This document shows positions 1-9,138 of a stretch of 22,605 nt of DNA, in pieces. A model generated the notes under the pieces. That model searched no databases. It was not told where the DNA came from and was given only the letters and a program-made list of their open reading frames with translations. This DNA comes from Scleroderma bovista. Its lineage: Eukaryota > Basidiomycota > Agaricomycetes > Boletales > Sclerodermataceae. Position 1 is the stretch's first letter. The number at the start of each line of letters is the position of its first letter. Location of the stretch: contig JAYMGJ010000727.1 of assembly GCA_037178675.1 (NCBI GenBank), positions 1 to 22,605 on the forward strand, in the 5' to 3' direction. The position numbers and the translations under genes were made by a program.

Positions 1-677
1 TGAATAACTTGGTGTGATCTTTTTTTAATTGATATGCTATTGCTATGTACTTGACTGGACTGACTAGCCAAACTGAACACTAAGCTGAGTCAAAGGGTTA
101 GTTTGCTGATAGGCCTGACAAGGGGGTACAAGAGTGTAAAAGTTGATAAGTGGAATGTTATTCTGGCAGGATAGCTATAATTGATTATATGTTGGACACA
201 TAATGGTAGCAAGATGACCAAGTGATGCAACTCTGTTAGAAGATAGAACCATCAAATATAATGTGTGACAACAAAATGCCATGTCTATCCTGCATTATCT
301 ACAATGAGTCATTCTGATATACACTTGATCATTGTGCACTAAGGATGTTAATGAGTGATCATACATGCTCAATTATGCTAGTTCAATTGTAAGGGTGTTT
401 AATTGCTGATATTGAGGTATATTACAATATCACTCTGATGTATGTTTATAATGTGTATCAGGGAATATCATCTCTTCCCCAGTTTCCTGATGATATGAGT
501 ACTTCACAGAACATGGGAATTAGATTGGTGGAAGGAGATTATATGGGGCACGGCAAAGTCAATGGGACTCTTATGTAGTAGTTAGTTTATTGCTAATGAT
601 TTAATACATAGTACAATTGCTACAGTGGTGCGAATTCAAAGTCCGCCGGCATGTTCCAGTGAGTTAGGCACGGAGAA
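1..677. other. AT-rich block without a gene
   Basis: I see no reading frame of useful length and no recognisable protein, RNA gene or repeat array. The stretch is clearly more AT-rich than what follows from about position 640, where composition shifts abruptly to near-balanced. This could be the end of an old transposon or an AT-rich intergenic island. No terminal repeats or target duplications could be assigned. Confidence 0.4.
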
Positions 678-680
678 TAA

Positions 681-943
681 CACACCAGGGATTTCAAGAT
701 TTTCCGGCCGTTTATAGTGCATTGAAAATGACAAATGATAGTTTTAAATTTTACTTTCACATTTTACTTGCATTAAAATTTAAAATTATTGTTGTGATTC
801 AAATTTTACTGCCATTAAAATCTCAAACTACTGTTATAATTCAAATTTTAAGGGCATTAAAATGTGAAAGTAAAATTTAAAATTATCATTTGTCGTTTTC
901 GATGCAGTATAAACAGACGGAAAATTTCGAAATCCCCGGTGTG
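681..943. mobile_element. Palindromic MITE with TAA target duplication
   Basis: The 263-bp segment is almost one long inverted repeat: the left part from CACACCAGGGATTTC is matched by the reverse complement of the right part ending GAAATCCCCGGTGTG. The match continues through the AT-rich centre, including TTTAAATTTTACTTTCACATTTTA on both arms. The termini are CACACC and GGTGTG, and both are flanked by TAA (678-680 and 944-946). A 3-bp TAA duplication with long inverted repeats and no coding capacity fits a PIF/Harbinger-type (Tourist-like) miniature element. The structure is seen directly; the superfamily is inferred from the duplication size. Confidence 0.75.
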
Positions 944-946
944 TAA

Positions 947-1263
947 TGGGGGTGCCAGAGACCTTGACAAGCAAGGTGATTACATAAGCGTAATGTCCGG
1001 CTTTTCTTTGGCTATATTTGTCCCTATTCTATCTACGTTACTACCAAACCTGCTTCTGCGTCCAGTCCTGCAGTCGCCCTTATATGCTGCTCGACTTACG
1101 CGTACACCGCCTCCTCAGCAAATCCATTGATTCGAGGCTCGAAATTAGTCTGCGATCAACGGGCGGGGGCCCGGACGACCTGCACTTAGAATCGAGATCA
1201 GGTTTATAGCTGAGCGCTGGGGCCGAGTCATGTAAGCCGCACTTTTCGCGATGCTTTGTACAT
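947..1263. other. Intergenic stretch, no gene seen
   Basis: No supported gene lies between the MITE and the methyltransferase remnant. A segment of about 55 bases around 1109-1165 (CCTCAGCAAATCCATT, then TTCGAGGCTCGAA) resembles a segment at about 9388-9450 upstream of the cerato-platanin gene. This suggests a diverged dispersed repeat. Confidence 0.3.
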
Positions 1264-2271
1264 ATGAACTACCGTACACAACTCACAACCACAACCACAA
1301 CCACTGACACTAGCTTAGCCACATTCAGAAAAGCATTGTTTAACGTCTCGCGCCCAGCATACCCACTCTCTCTATTCAACGTCGTCTTCGATCACAAAAG
1401 ATCTCATGATGGCAGCGGCAATGGCGCAGGGACCAGCGCGCGATAGGAACGTGTGGTTGATCTGGGATGTAGAACGGGCGAAAAATGATACATATACGTT
1501 CTGATCATGAACAGAATTTCTAACTACAGCTGCACTCAGGACAAGCAACTCTTGGGCTTACACCTTTCAAGCACATTGTACTAGGTGTTGACTCAAGTAA
1601 GAACATGGTCATGTAAAGCTTTGGAGGAGTGGCACGCGCTGTAGTCCTCTCCTGGCGATGGCAAGTCTCAGGTGATCACCAGCGGGGTGACATCAGGGAA
1701 GATAACCACATTTGTTATGTAGATCTTCTTCGGATTCTTGGGGAATGGCAATGTCGATTTGGTCATCGGCGGTACGTCCTCTTTCCCCAAATTTCAGATT
1801 CAGAGACCATGGGATGTGGTCGCTGCGGGATTTCTTTCCGAACACTGACAGTTTCTCCATTTGTCATCGTCAATCTCGTATTCTGCAGCTCAAGCATGTC
1901 AAGCATGTCATTGGTTTGTCTGGTCTAAGGTACGGGCCCGAGCTAGGGAGGAAAAGGTGGAAGCGCAGCATTTTGGGTGCGCCTCCTTCTGTGCCCCGGC
2001 GGTGGCTAATGCCAACCTACATGTATGCGCTCACAATCCATACCCCTCCTTCCTCCAGATCTACTCCGAGTTCCACCTCCCTGCCTACCCCAACCTAACC
2101 CCTTTCATCAAGCACTACTTCGAATACACACAAGACCCGAGCACATCTGTAGGAGGGTACTGGAAACAACCAGGCTGGAACATTCTTGCAAACCCCCTCG
2201 TCAAAGTCCCCGAACCAAACAGGGAGATATTTGAGCCCTTGGAACAAGTCTATTTCACAAGTGACTTTTAG
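1264..2271 (+). pseudogene. Broken SAM-dependent methyltransferase gene (fungal trans-aconitate methyltransferase-like)
   Basis: Pieces of a class I methyltransferase of the common fungal cytosolic type can be read in order. The N-terminal block (ATFRKALFNVSRPAYP) is followed by motif I, VVDLGCRTGQATLGL, spliced across 1478-1539. Then come GVDSSKNMV, NGNVDLVIG, HWFVWSKV, GGSAAFW and a long C-terminal exon from 2059 (IYSEFHLPAYPNLTPFI, SVGGYWKQPGW) to TAG at 2269-2271. Introns at about 1478-1539 (GC-AG), 1613-1671, 1772-1888 and 1977-2058 (branch site GCTAATG) restore the family order. The gene is damaged: an in-frame TAG at 1444-1446, frame breaks near 1695-1745, and two more between HWFVWSKV and GGSAAFW. 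The first intron has GC instead of GT at its donor, and CAAGCATGT is tandemly duplicated before HWF. Substrate cannot be told. The start ATG at 1264 is tentative, because homologues usually begin near the MATF-like block. Confidence 0.7.
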
Positions 2272-2561
2272 ATTGTGGACGTATCCGCACATATGGCCCG
2301 GCACATGTGAATGGCCCTCAGAGTAAGCGTAAGAAAATTGGAGAGTGATAGTTCAGAGAATCGCATCGTGGTGCCCGATTTGTTCACCAGAATGGCGCTA
2401 CCGACCAAACCGTGACGGACCCAGAATCAGAGTTTCTTTATTCTTACCAGGAAGGTGAGCGAGGGATGAAGATGGGATATAGAATCAGTGAACGCTGTGG
2501 ATGTTGGTTTGTCGTCGCTCAATGTTATGTCAGATTGTATGAGAGCGGTGAGTGACTCGGT

Positions 2562-2998
2562 GAAGCTTAGATACGGATACCGAGACCGATGAGTGTTATA
2601 GACAATCATCTTGTCATACGTGATACGCACGGGACACGAATAAAATTCACAGGTAAGCAACCGTGGCCGTGTAGGTCAGTCGCCACAAGAATCAGGTTGG
2701 TCAGATGACGAACCCTCAAATGGAAGTGAGTAGGGTGTCGCTCCTTGCTAGGAAAGTGAGCACATGATAAAAGAATGATGCCGGCCACTCACCCAAGCTT
2801 TCAGAGAAGCCAGTCCTCCATTTATGGTGGCACAGGAAGGATGCGCCACACCAGAAGAAGTATGTTATGTATGCATTTGTACCCAGTAAGATTGTTGCCG
2901 AGAATGACCTTTTACAACTGACGAACTCTATAGTGGTTATGAAGCAATATGACCACAGACCGCAGATTGCTGAGAGCTTGGCTTGCTAAGAAAACCGA
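2562..2998 (+). repeat. Left arm of inverted repeat flanking dehydrogenase copy A
   Basis: This segment matches the reverse complement of 4479-4834 along its length, with scattered substitutions and an extra stretch of roughly 80 bp near 2705-2785. Shared blocks include CACGAATAAAATTCACAGG, TCCTCCATTTATGGTGG and CAGATTGCTGAGAGCTTGGC. Both arms keep an open frame (here from about 2798 to TAA at 2989, with KKYVMYAFVPSKIV), after a short upstream frame ending at a GTAAGC donor-like site at 2653. Differences between the arms fall on all three codon positions, so purifying selection is not evident. I do not recognise the encoded peptide. It may be a duplicated, decayed gene fragment. Confidence 0.7.
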
Positions 2999-3100
2999 TG
3001 TCGCGGACAGCCTTTTATCTCTGCGGGCTGACGAGGTATTCACCCTTGTAGCATAGTCTCATTCTCATTCTCTTCGACAGGTGCACTCGGTTTGTCGGCC

Positions 3101-4132
3101 ATGGCAACCACAGCATCGAAAGTTGACTTTATTACTGGATGTTCGACGGGGGGTATCGGCTTCCATCTGTCTGTCATCTTTGCCTTGGTTTTTGCTTATG
3201 TGCTTATGCGCATCCACGGGTGTTTCTTTCCAGGTGCGAGCAGTTTGCGGAGCGAGGATGTACTGTCTATGCTACGTCTCGACGCCTCGAGACTATGCAA
3301 GGTTTCAAACATGAAACATTCGCACGATGGTTATGGACGTGACAAAGAACGATGATGTACAAGCTGTTGTCCAGAAAATCCTGGCGGACGAGGGAAAGAT
3401 TGACATCGTGGTCAACAATGCTGGTTTATCGCATTAGGCAAGTCCTCCCCCCCACGTCCTTACCCTCGACTCGCAGTGCTTCTGATTCCTGTGGCTTCGT
3501 ACGTAGGCCCCCTTGGCGAGGTGACCGTGGAGCAAGTCAGGAGCACATTCGAGCTTAACACCTTCGCTGCCTTGCGTGTCTCAAATGCCATCATCCCCTC
3601 GATGGTAAAACGCCAAGAAGGTCTCATCATCAACATCGGATCGCTCGCTGGCCTCTTGTAAGTCGACTACTCCGCTCTAGTTGGTCACGTTCAGTCACAT
3701 AACCTTAGTCCAACACCTTGGATTGGGATGTACTGCGCTGCCAAAGCTGCATTAAATAGCATCACTGAGGGACTCTCTATGGAACTGAAACCATTCGGTA
3801 TCAATGTCATGCTCGTCGCGACTGGTCGTGTCAAATCCAACGTTACCAGAAACCACGCAAGCACGTTCGAGTTTCCCCCGAATTCTATGTACAAAGGCTA
3901 TGAAGAGCGAGTGATCGAGCTGCTAAATGTCGTCGCAAGTGAGGATAGTATGCCTACTGATAAGTTTGCTAGGCAGGTCGTGGAGAAGGCCTTGTGCGGA
4001 GCGCCGCCTCCTTATATATCGCTCGGAACGGATGCGAGAAAGGCAGCGTGGTTGCAGTGGTTGCCAAGACAGCTTGTCCTCGGATTTTCGTCCAAAATTA
4101 TGGTGTGGAAGACAGAGAAGGACACGGCATAA
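3101..4132 (+). pseudogene. Short-chain dehydrogenase/reductase, copy A (AYR1-like), frameshifted
   Basis: This is a classical SDR with a Rossmann fold, probably NADP(H)-dependent; the nearest fungal type by motif is 1-acyl-dihydroxyacetone-phosphate reductase (AYR1-like). Four exons are supported: 3101-3168, 3234-3437, 3507-3657 and 3709-4132. They give TGCSTGGIG (cofactor loop), CEQFAERGCTVYATSRR, DVTKNDDVQ, VVNNAG, the IGSLAGL serine, and the YCAAK catalytic pair. The C-terminus ends WKTEKDTA. Intron 2 (3438-3506) uses a GC donor. Exon 2 is broken twice. One base is missing around 3320, before RTMVMDVTKND, and the same lesion is present in copy B. A further base is missing after NNAG (about 3423-3437), giving an early TAG. 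The PG after strand F, present in copy B (VEPGG), is VATGR here. It is likely non-functional. The ATG at 3101 sits in a good context (GGCCATGG). Confidence 0.8.
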
Positions 4133-4471
4133 TCATCTAAACTGGCATTCTTGAACAGATAACACCTCTGTACCATTATGTATGTATTTCATGTGCGCCT
4201 CCATCGAAGAGATACACCACAGATGGATGTTTCGCAAGCATGTTGATATCAACGCCGTGGTGATCTCTCCGCATATCATGTGATTTGAGTAGGGATTTTC
4301 CGAAATGAATTCGGAGCAGCACAGAGAAGGCCCGTTGCGTTGTTGATGTAACCACCCCAGAAAACTGGTTTCGGTTGACCTCGTAGAGTAGGAATTCTGA
4401 TCAACTAGCTGCTGTCTGTGGCATTAGGTCGAAAACTGCAATCACCTTGCCCAAGGCAAGTGATACCTATA
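4133..4471 (+). repeat. 3' flank of dehydrogenase copy A, duplicated at 7067-7396
   Basis: The tandem duplication extends past the stop codon. Blocks such as TTCGGAGCAGCACAGAGA and GACCTCGTAGAGTAGGAATT occur in the same order downstream of both copies. Similarity ends at about 4471 (CAAGTGATACCTATA) and 7396 (CAAGTGATACCAATA). In this copy the boundary lies only about 8 bp from the start of the right inverted-repeat arm. Confidence 0.75.
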
Positions 4472-4478
4472 AGGTCGG

Positions 4479-4834
4479 TTTCCATAGCGAGCCAAGCTCT
4501 CAGCAATCTGTAGTCTGTGATCACGTTGCTTTACAACCACTGTAGAGCTCGTCAGTTGTAAAAGGGCATTCTCAGTAACAATCTTACTGGGTACAAATGT
4601 ATACATAACATACTTCTTCTGGTGTGCCGCATTCTTCCCGTACCACCATAAATGGAGGACTGGCTTCTCTGAAGGCTTGGGTGAGTAGCTGACCAGCCTG
4701 ATTCTTGTGGCAACTGACCTAGTACCACGGCCACGATTGCTTACCTGTGAATTTTATTCGTGTCCCGTACGCATCACGAATGACAAGATGGTTGTCCATA
4801 ACACTCACCGCTCTCGGTATCCACATCTAAGCTT
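4479..4834 (-). repeat. Right arm of inverted repeat flanking dehydrogenase copy A
   Basis: This is the reverse complement of 2562-2998 with scattered differences, lacking the extra stretch found in the left arm. On the minus strand an open frame runs through the arm, with WWYGKNAAHQKKYVMYTFVP. It continues for a few codons beyond the inner boundary into the duplicated dehydrogenase 3' flank. An upstream frame beginning MWIPRAVSVMDNHLVIRD ends at a GTAAGC donor-like site, as in the left arm. The peptide is not recognised. Together the arms enclose about 1.5 kb that includes dehydrogenase copy A. Confidence 0.7.
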
Positions 4835-5145
4835 ACTGTGTTATGCCGAGGCTTTCAGTTTCAACTATGTAGAAATCACGCGTGCTGTCATCTTGCCCTT
4901 ACCATCACCGTATCAGTTGTCCACACTGGCATACTATTGAAGACGAAGTTAACCAGCCAAAGAGAACCAACCAACCTAATTATATCACCACAACTACACA
5001 CGTTGTCAACAAAACACACTCGATCGCTCACTTACCTACAAGGCTCCACCAGCACAGCAGAGTTCCAGTCCACGCACAATGCGCCGGGGATGTGCGAGCA
5101 CAGAGCCACTTATTGCTGGGTTCGTACCCGAGGAACCAGTGCCGC
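4835..5145. other. Intergenic stretch, no gene seen
   Basis: No supported coding region. The left part is AT-rich; the right part is C-rich on the plus strand and adjoins the possible minus-strand gene ending at 5146. Confidence 0.3.
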
Positions 5146-5578
5146 CTACAGATGTCGGAGTTCCGAGTGTCGAGGCTCGCCCCTCACAGAGCGCTGTATG
5201 CCTGGCTACAGTGTCTGTATATGCAATACTCAATAACGTAGGTGGTTTCGCACCTTCTTATTCTCCGAAGGTAATGCAGCTGTGGCAGGATATCGAGTTT
5301 CCAGGTCAAGTTCGGTCATGATATTGGGGTCGATGGTCTTGAATTTGTGCGTTAGGACATGGTGTCAGAGCGCTTGCAAGGTAACATACCTCTTGAGCTT
5401 GCGCGAACAAAGCATCGATTGCAGATGTGCGAGGAACAAGGAACGGATGAGCAGACCAGGATTGAGCAATCGACTGGGCTGGTGACCGTACTATGACCCA
5501 GCGTGGTGGTGTACTTACCAAAGTGGTTTTCTCTGCGCCCCGCTCAGTGAGAGTACTTCTCGAAGGGCTACAAGAGAA
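5146..5578 (-). CDS. Possible 3' part of an unrecognised multi-exon gene
   Basis: On the minus strand four short open segments are separated by well-formed small introns. Going downstream they are 5578-5519, 5473-5390, 5337-5254 and 5205-5146. The second and third are exactly 84 nt each and all joins are in phase. Donors are GTAAGT (intron 5518-5474), GTATGT (5389-5338) and GTGCGA (5253-5206). The peptide includes SIAQSWSAHPFLVPRTSAID, TIDPNIMTELDLETRYPA and a basic tail, ending at TAG 5146-5148. I do not recognise the family. Upstream exons (5579-5760) could not be joined without stops, although a well-placed ACCATGG lies near 5727 on this strand. The regular intron sizes argue for a real or recently dead gene, but chance remains possible. 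Confidence 0.35.
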
Positions 5579-6002
5579 CTGGAGCCCAGAGTCGCTGCTC
5601 GAGATCTATCATAGCCCCTCAAGGCATGCCTAATGTAATAGATTTGCCTACCACCCGCCCACTGTTATCCAAGGTATTCAAAAGACTCTCCTTCGGCCGT
5701 TCTGGAAGAGATGTCTCGACTCTCCATGGTGGTCTCCCTGGCGAGTTAGAGGACGTCGCTCCTTAAGTAAAACTGAAAGAACCTCGGTGGTAGATTTCCT
5801 AAAGTTTCAATTCTACCATGTAACAATCCTTCTTTTTGCTACATTCTTCCAAGTGTATCTGAGGATTGGGTGAGTTTGAACTTGGAATAACTGCCTACCA
5901 AAGGTCTCTAGACGCCGGAGCCCAAGGTCCAAAGTGTGACCAAAACGACTGGATCAAGACTAGCGACAGCTCTGAGCAGCTCTGAGCTCCCAATTTCGTC
6001 GA
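5579..6002. other. Intergenic stretch, no gene resolved
   Basis: Contains a possible minus-strand start (ACCATGG, about 5727-5733) followed by about 20 codons and a stop. Nothing else is supported. The segment should also hold the promoter of dehydrogenase copy B on the plus strand, but I see no clear TATA box. Confidence 0.25.
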
Positions 6003-6028
6003 TCTCTCCGACACAATTGCACTGGGCC

Positions 6029-7066
6029 ATGTCAACCACAGCATCGAAAGTTGTCCTTATTACTGGATGTTCGGCGGGGGGTATAGGCTTCCATCTGTAT
6101 GCCATCTTTGCCTTGGTTTTTGCTTCTGTGCTTATTCGCATCCACGGGTGTTTCTTTTTAGGTGCGAACAGTTTGCGGAACGAGGATGTACTGTTTATGC
6201 CACGTCTCGACGCCTCGAGAGTATGCAAGGTTTCAAACATGAAACATTCGCACGATGGTTATGGACGTGACAAAGAACGATGATGTACAAACTGTTGTCC
6301 AGAAAGTCCTGGCGGACGAGGGAAAGATTGACATTGTGGTCAACAATGCTGGCGCTCTTGCAATAGGCAAGTCCTAGCCCTCCCACCTCCTTACCCTTGA
6401 CTCGCAGTGATGGCTTCGTACGTAGGCCCCCTTGGAGAGGTGACGATGGAGCAAGTCAGGAACGCATTCGAGCTTAACACGTTCGCTGCCGTGCGTGTCT
6501 CAAATGCAGTCATCCCCTCGATGGTGAAACAGCAAGAAGGTCTCATCATCAATATCGGATCGCTCGCTGCCTTCATGTGAGTCGACTGCTCTGCTCTAGT
6601 CACTGGTCATGTTCAGTCAGATACCCCACCCTTCCCCTATAGTACAACACCTTGGAATACGCTGTACTGCGCTGCCAAGGCTGCATTACATAGCATCACC
6701 GAGGGACTCTCTATGGAACTGAAACCATTCGGTATCAATGTCATGCTCGTCGAGCCTGGCGGTGTCAAATCCAACATTTCCGAAAACCAAGCAAGCACGT
6801 TCGAGCTTTCCCCGAATTCTATGTACAAAGACTATGAAGAGCGACTGATCGAACTGATGAATTTGGGCGCGAACAAGGATAATATGCCTACTGATGAGTT
6901 TGCTAGGCAGGTCGTGGAGAAGGCTTTGTGCGGAGCGCCGCCTCCTTATATGTCACTCGGATGGAGTGCGAGAAAGGTGGCGTGGTCTCAGTGGTTGCCA
7001 AGACGGTATATCTTCGGATTTATATACAAATCTATGGTGTGGAAGAAAGAGAAGGACACAGCATGA
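6029..7066 (+). pseudogene. Short-chain dehydrogenase/reductase, copy B (AYR1-like), one frameshift
   Basis: This is the second tandem copy of the SDR at 3101-4132. Exons 6029-6096, 6162-6366, 6426-6576 and 6643-7066 read in family order. They give KVVLITGCSAGGIG (cofactor loop), CEQFAERGCTVYATSRRLES, DVTKNDDVQ, VVNNAGALAIG and PLGEVTMEQVR. The SLAAF serine, YCAAK active-site pair, VEPGGVKSN and a C-terminus ending WKKEKDTA follow. Motifs are better preserved than in copy A. Intron donors are GTATGC, GC (6367) and GTGAGT. Exon 2 is one base short: the frame through HET near 6240-6250 must shift to read RTMVMDVTKND. Exactly the same break is in copy A, so it predates the duplication or was spread by gene conversion. 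No splice choice I tried avoids it. If the lesion is bypassed, the protein would be about 280 residues, normal for the family. Confidence 0.75.
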
Positions 7067-7396
7067 TCATCTAGACTGGCATTCTTGACCTCTCCGTACG
7101 TTTATATATGTATCTCAGCTGCGCCTCCACACTGAAGAGATACACTGCAGATAGATGTTTCAAAAGCATGTTGCTGTCAACGCCGCGGTGATCCCTCCAC
7201 AAGTCATTATCATGCGATTTGAGTAGGGACTTTCCGAATTCTTTCGGAGCAGCACAGAGAGGGTCCGCTGCGTTGTCGATGTAGCCACCCCAGCAAACTG
7301 GTTCCGGTTGACCTCGTAGAGTAGGAATTCTGATCAACTGGCAGCTGTGGCATTGTCGATAACTGCAAGCACCTCGGCCAAGGCAAGTGATACCAA
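7067..7396 (+). repeat. 3' flank of dehydrogenase copy B, duplicated from/with 4133-4471
   Basis: Collinear with 4133-4471, with substitutions and small indels; similarity stops near 7396 at CAAGTGATACCAATA. Together with the gene body this makes a tandem duplication unit of about 1.4 kb, spaced roughly 2.9 kb apart start to start. Confidence 0.75.
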
Positions 7397-8642
7397 TACG
7401 TACGAGGAATCCAGGAGTCGGACATGCTGAAAAGAGTCGGAAATGAAGAAAGATAACATACCCGAGGTGCTAGAGCGTCGGACTGCACAAAAACGCGGGA
7501 CGAGCCACAAGAGTTCGATGCGAGAGGCATCGGAGAGGCTGCCAAGTCGAACGGTCGCGGACGGAGTCAATGGAATGGCTATGAGGCTGGCCTGCGGAGA
7601 ACCAGTGGAGGTGGCCTGTGGAGTAGACAAGGGCGGCGAAATGGCGCGCGAAGGCCCACCACAGTTCAAGCACGCCGAGAATGTGAATGAGGACGTATTT
7701 AATGCAAGTATGGGCTGCGAGTGGGAGTAAGCAAGGTGTGCGAGCAGCGAGACGAAGAACTCGATGGGCAATGCGAACGGCCCTGGGAGTCCAACAGATA
7801 CATGTGTCGAACAACCACGCGGGTACCCAGAACAAGCCGACCAAAGCTAAGGACAAGAAACTCACCAGATAAGCCCGAAATCGAGCGACTTAAGCGCGCT
7901 GATCCCTCGAGAAGGGCCAGTGCTAAAGATATCGACGTATACGCACCATCATGGAACGCGGCGCCAGTCACATCGACTCGAAACCAGTGGAGGAAGCGTT
8001 GCTGGCTATGGAGGGTCAGTGCATGTGCTACAGCTTGAGATCGCGAAGAGATAACTTATCAGTGTCGTCTTGGTCAGCCACCAACCGTGGAGAGCATCCA
8101 TACGGAGCCATTAGACGTTGATGTCGACGCGGCAGACTCAAGATCTCGGAGCGGCGTATACAGCTTAGTCGAACACAGTACGGCGAAATGACTTACCTAG
8201 CACACGTGCAAGTTGCGCAGCCACCTGGGATCGCAAGGGCGGATGTTGTCGATGCCGTGTTCTATTCATTTCGACATGAGTAGGCTTGTGTATTCGCGGG
8301 AGTTGAGGCTAAGTGAAGGTGGTCACGTACGACTCTGACAGCAACAGATTCATCCACGAATTGTGGTTTCAACGAGCGCCCGAGGTCCGCATGATGCTTT
8401 CCATCTAACGGTTCCCCTTCACAGGTAGCCTTATGATTGAAGGTACGTTTTGATTCTATCACGATGGTTGCATGATGGCTAGACCACAATTGCCCCACGC
8501 TTATCTACAACACACAAGGTAATAGCATAACACCAGCTGACTGCTTTGTTCATCTTTCAATCACAGGAATGAGCGATCTTGAAATTCAAATCAGCCTCAG
8601 CCTATCAGCAAACAACGTATTACTCTGCACTCACCTCAGGTC
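7397..8642. other. GC-balanced stretch with unresolved coding potential
   Basis: Long frames exist on both strands, but neither set is recognisable. On the minus strand a start at about 8266 (MNRTRHRQHPPL) runs into a GTAAGT donor, and hydrophobic frames follow at about 7870-7570 (LVGLFWVPAWLFDTC; HILGVLELWWAFARHF), suggesting membrane segments. On the plus strand a 95-codon hydrophilic frame starts at 7443. I could not build a consistent spliced gene. One real gene, a decayed gene or chance frames are all possible. Confidence 0.25.
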
Positions 8643-9083
8643 TCACAACTGACACTTGCTAGGATCCGCTTCCACATACGTAACGTACACCCTCCCAAGC
8701 GTCGTTGCCTGGCCACCCGTCAATGCATCCATAGCCTGCGGAGACACCACAAATTCTCCCAGTCCCGCATCTATCGCAACCATACTGATTGTCGTGCCGC
8801 CATAGGTGAGCAGGTAGCATTTCCCACAGTTGGGATCGTTCCAGTCCAGCACGGTGGGTGCGCCTCCGATGTTGGGAAAGTTGCGCAGGGAGTTGAGGGT
8901 CGTATACCCTTTTTGTTCGAGCCCGTTCACCCCGTCGGAGCAGGCGAAGGTGGTGAGGGGGTTGGTGCCTACGCCATAGGAAGTGTCGTAGGAGAGAGTG
9001 GAGAACGACAGGGCGAGGGCGGGATATGCGCGCGTGAGGAGGGCAAGGAGGAGTGCGGTGGTGGTGGTGATCAGGGAGTACAT
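8643..9083 (-). CDS. Cerato-platanin family secreted protein
   Basis: This is a 146-residue protein with an N-terminal signal peptide (about residues 1-24: hydrophobic ALLLALL, then AYPALA). The mature part, about 122 residues, has the typical family length. Family hallmarks are LSYDTSYG at the mature N-terminus, the four cysteines (C48 in FACSDG, C86 and C89 in NCGKC, C144 near the C-terminus) and the IDAGLGEFVVSPQAMDALTGG block. Cerato-platanins are small extracellular, cell-wall-associated double-psi beta-barrel proteins with expansin-like loosening activity. In plant-associated fungi they can act as elicitors or phytotoxic proteins. The reading frame is intact without introns, from ATG at 9081-9083 to TGA at 8643-8645. 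It lies just left of a large transposon nest, with no obvious partner gene. Confidence 0.93.
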   Translation of the reverse strand: MYSLITTTTALLLALLTRAYPALALSFSTLSYDTSYGVGTNPLTTFACSDGVNGLEQKGYTTLNSLRNFPNIGGAPTVLDWNDPNCGKCYLLTYGGTTISMVAIDAGLGEFVVSPQAMDALTGGQATTLGRVYVTYVEADPSKCQL

Positions 9084-9131
9084 GGTCAGCGGGCGATGCT
9101 GTTATTGGGCTCGTCGTATGGACCCCCCGGG

Positions 9132-9138
9132 TTTTATA
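9132..9138 (-). promoter_or_regulatory. TATA box of the cerato-platanin gene
   Basis: TATAAAA reads on the minus strand 49 bases upstream of the start codon at 9083, implying a short leader of roughly 15-25 nt. A single good TATA box at this distance is typical of strongly expressed fungal genes for secreted proteins. Position and sequence are seen; function is inferred. Confidence 0.55.

Noticed and set aside
2571..2989. A conserved protein-coding gene in the inverted-repeat arms
   Set aside because: Frames are open in both arms, but differences between them are not concentrated at third codon positions, two alternative frames are open after the intron, and the phase across the putative intron does not favour the longer one.
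5036..5233. A 65-codon minus-strand frame as a separate small gene
   Set aside because: It has no recognisable content, lies in another frame from the spliced reading that crosses it, and its start falls in a putative intron.
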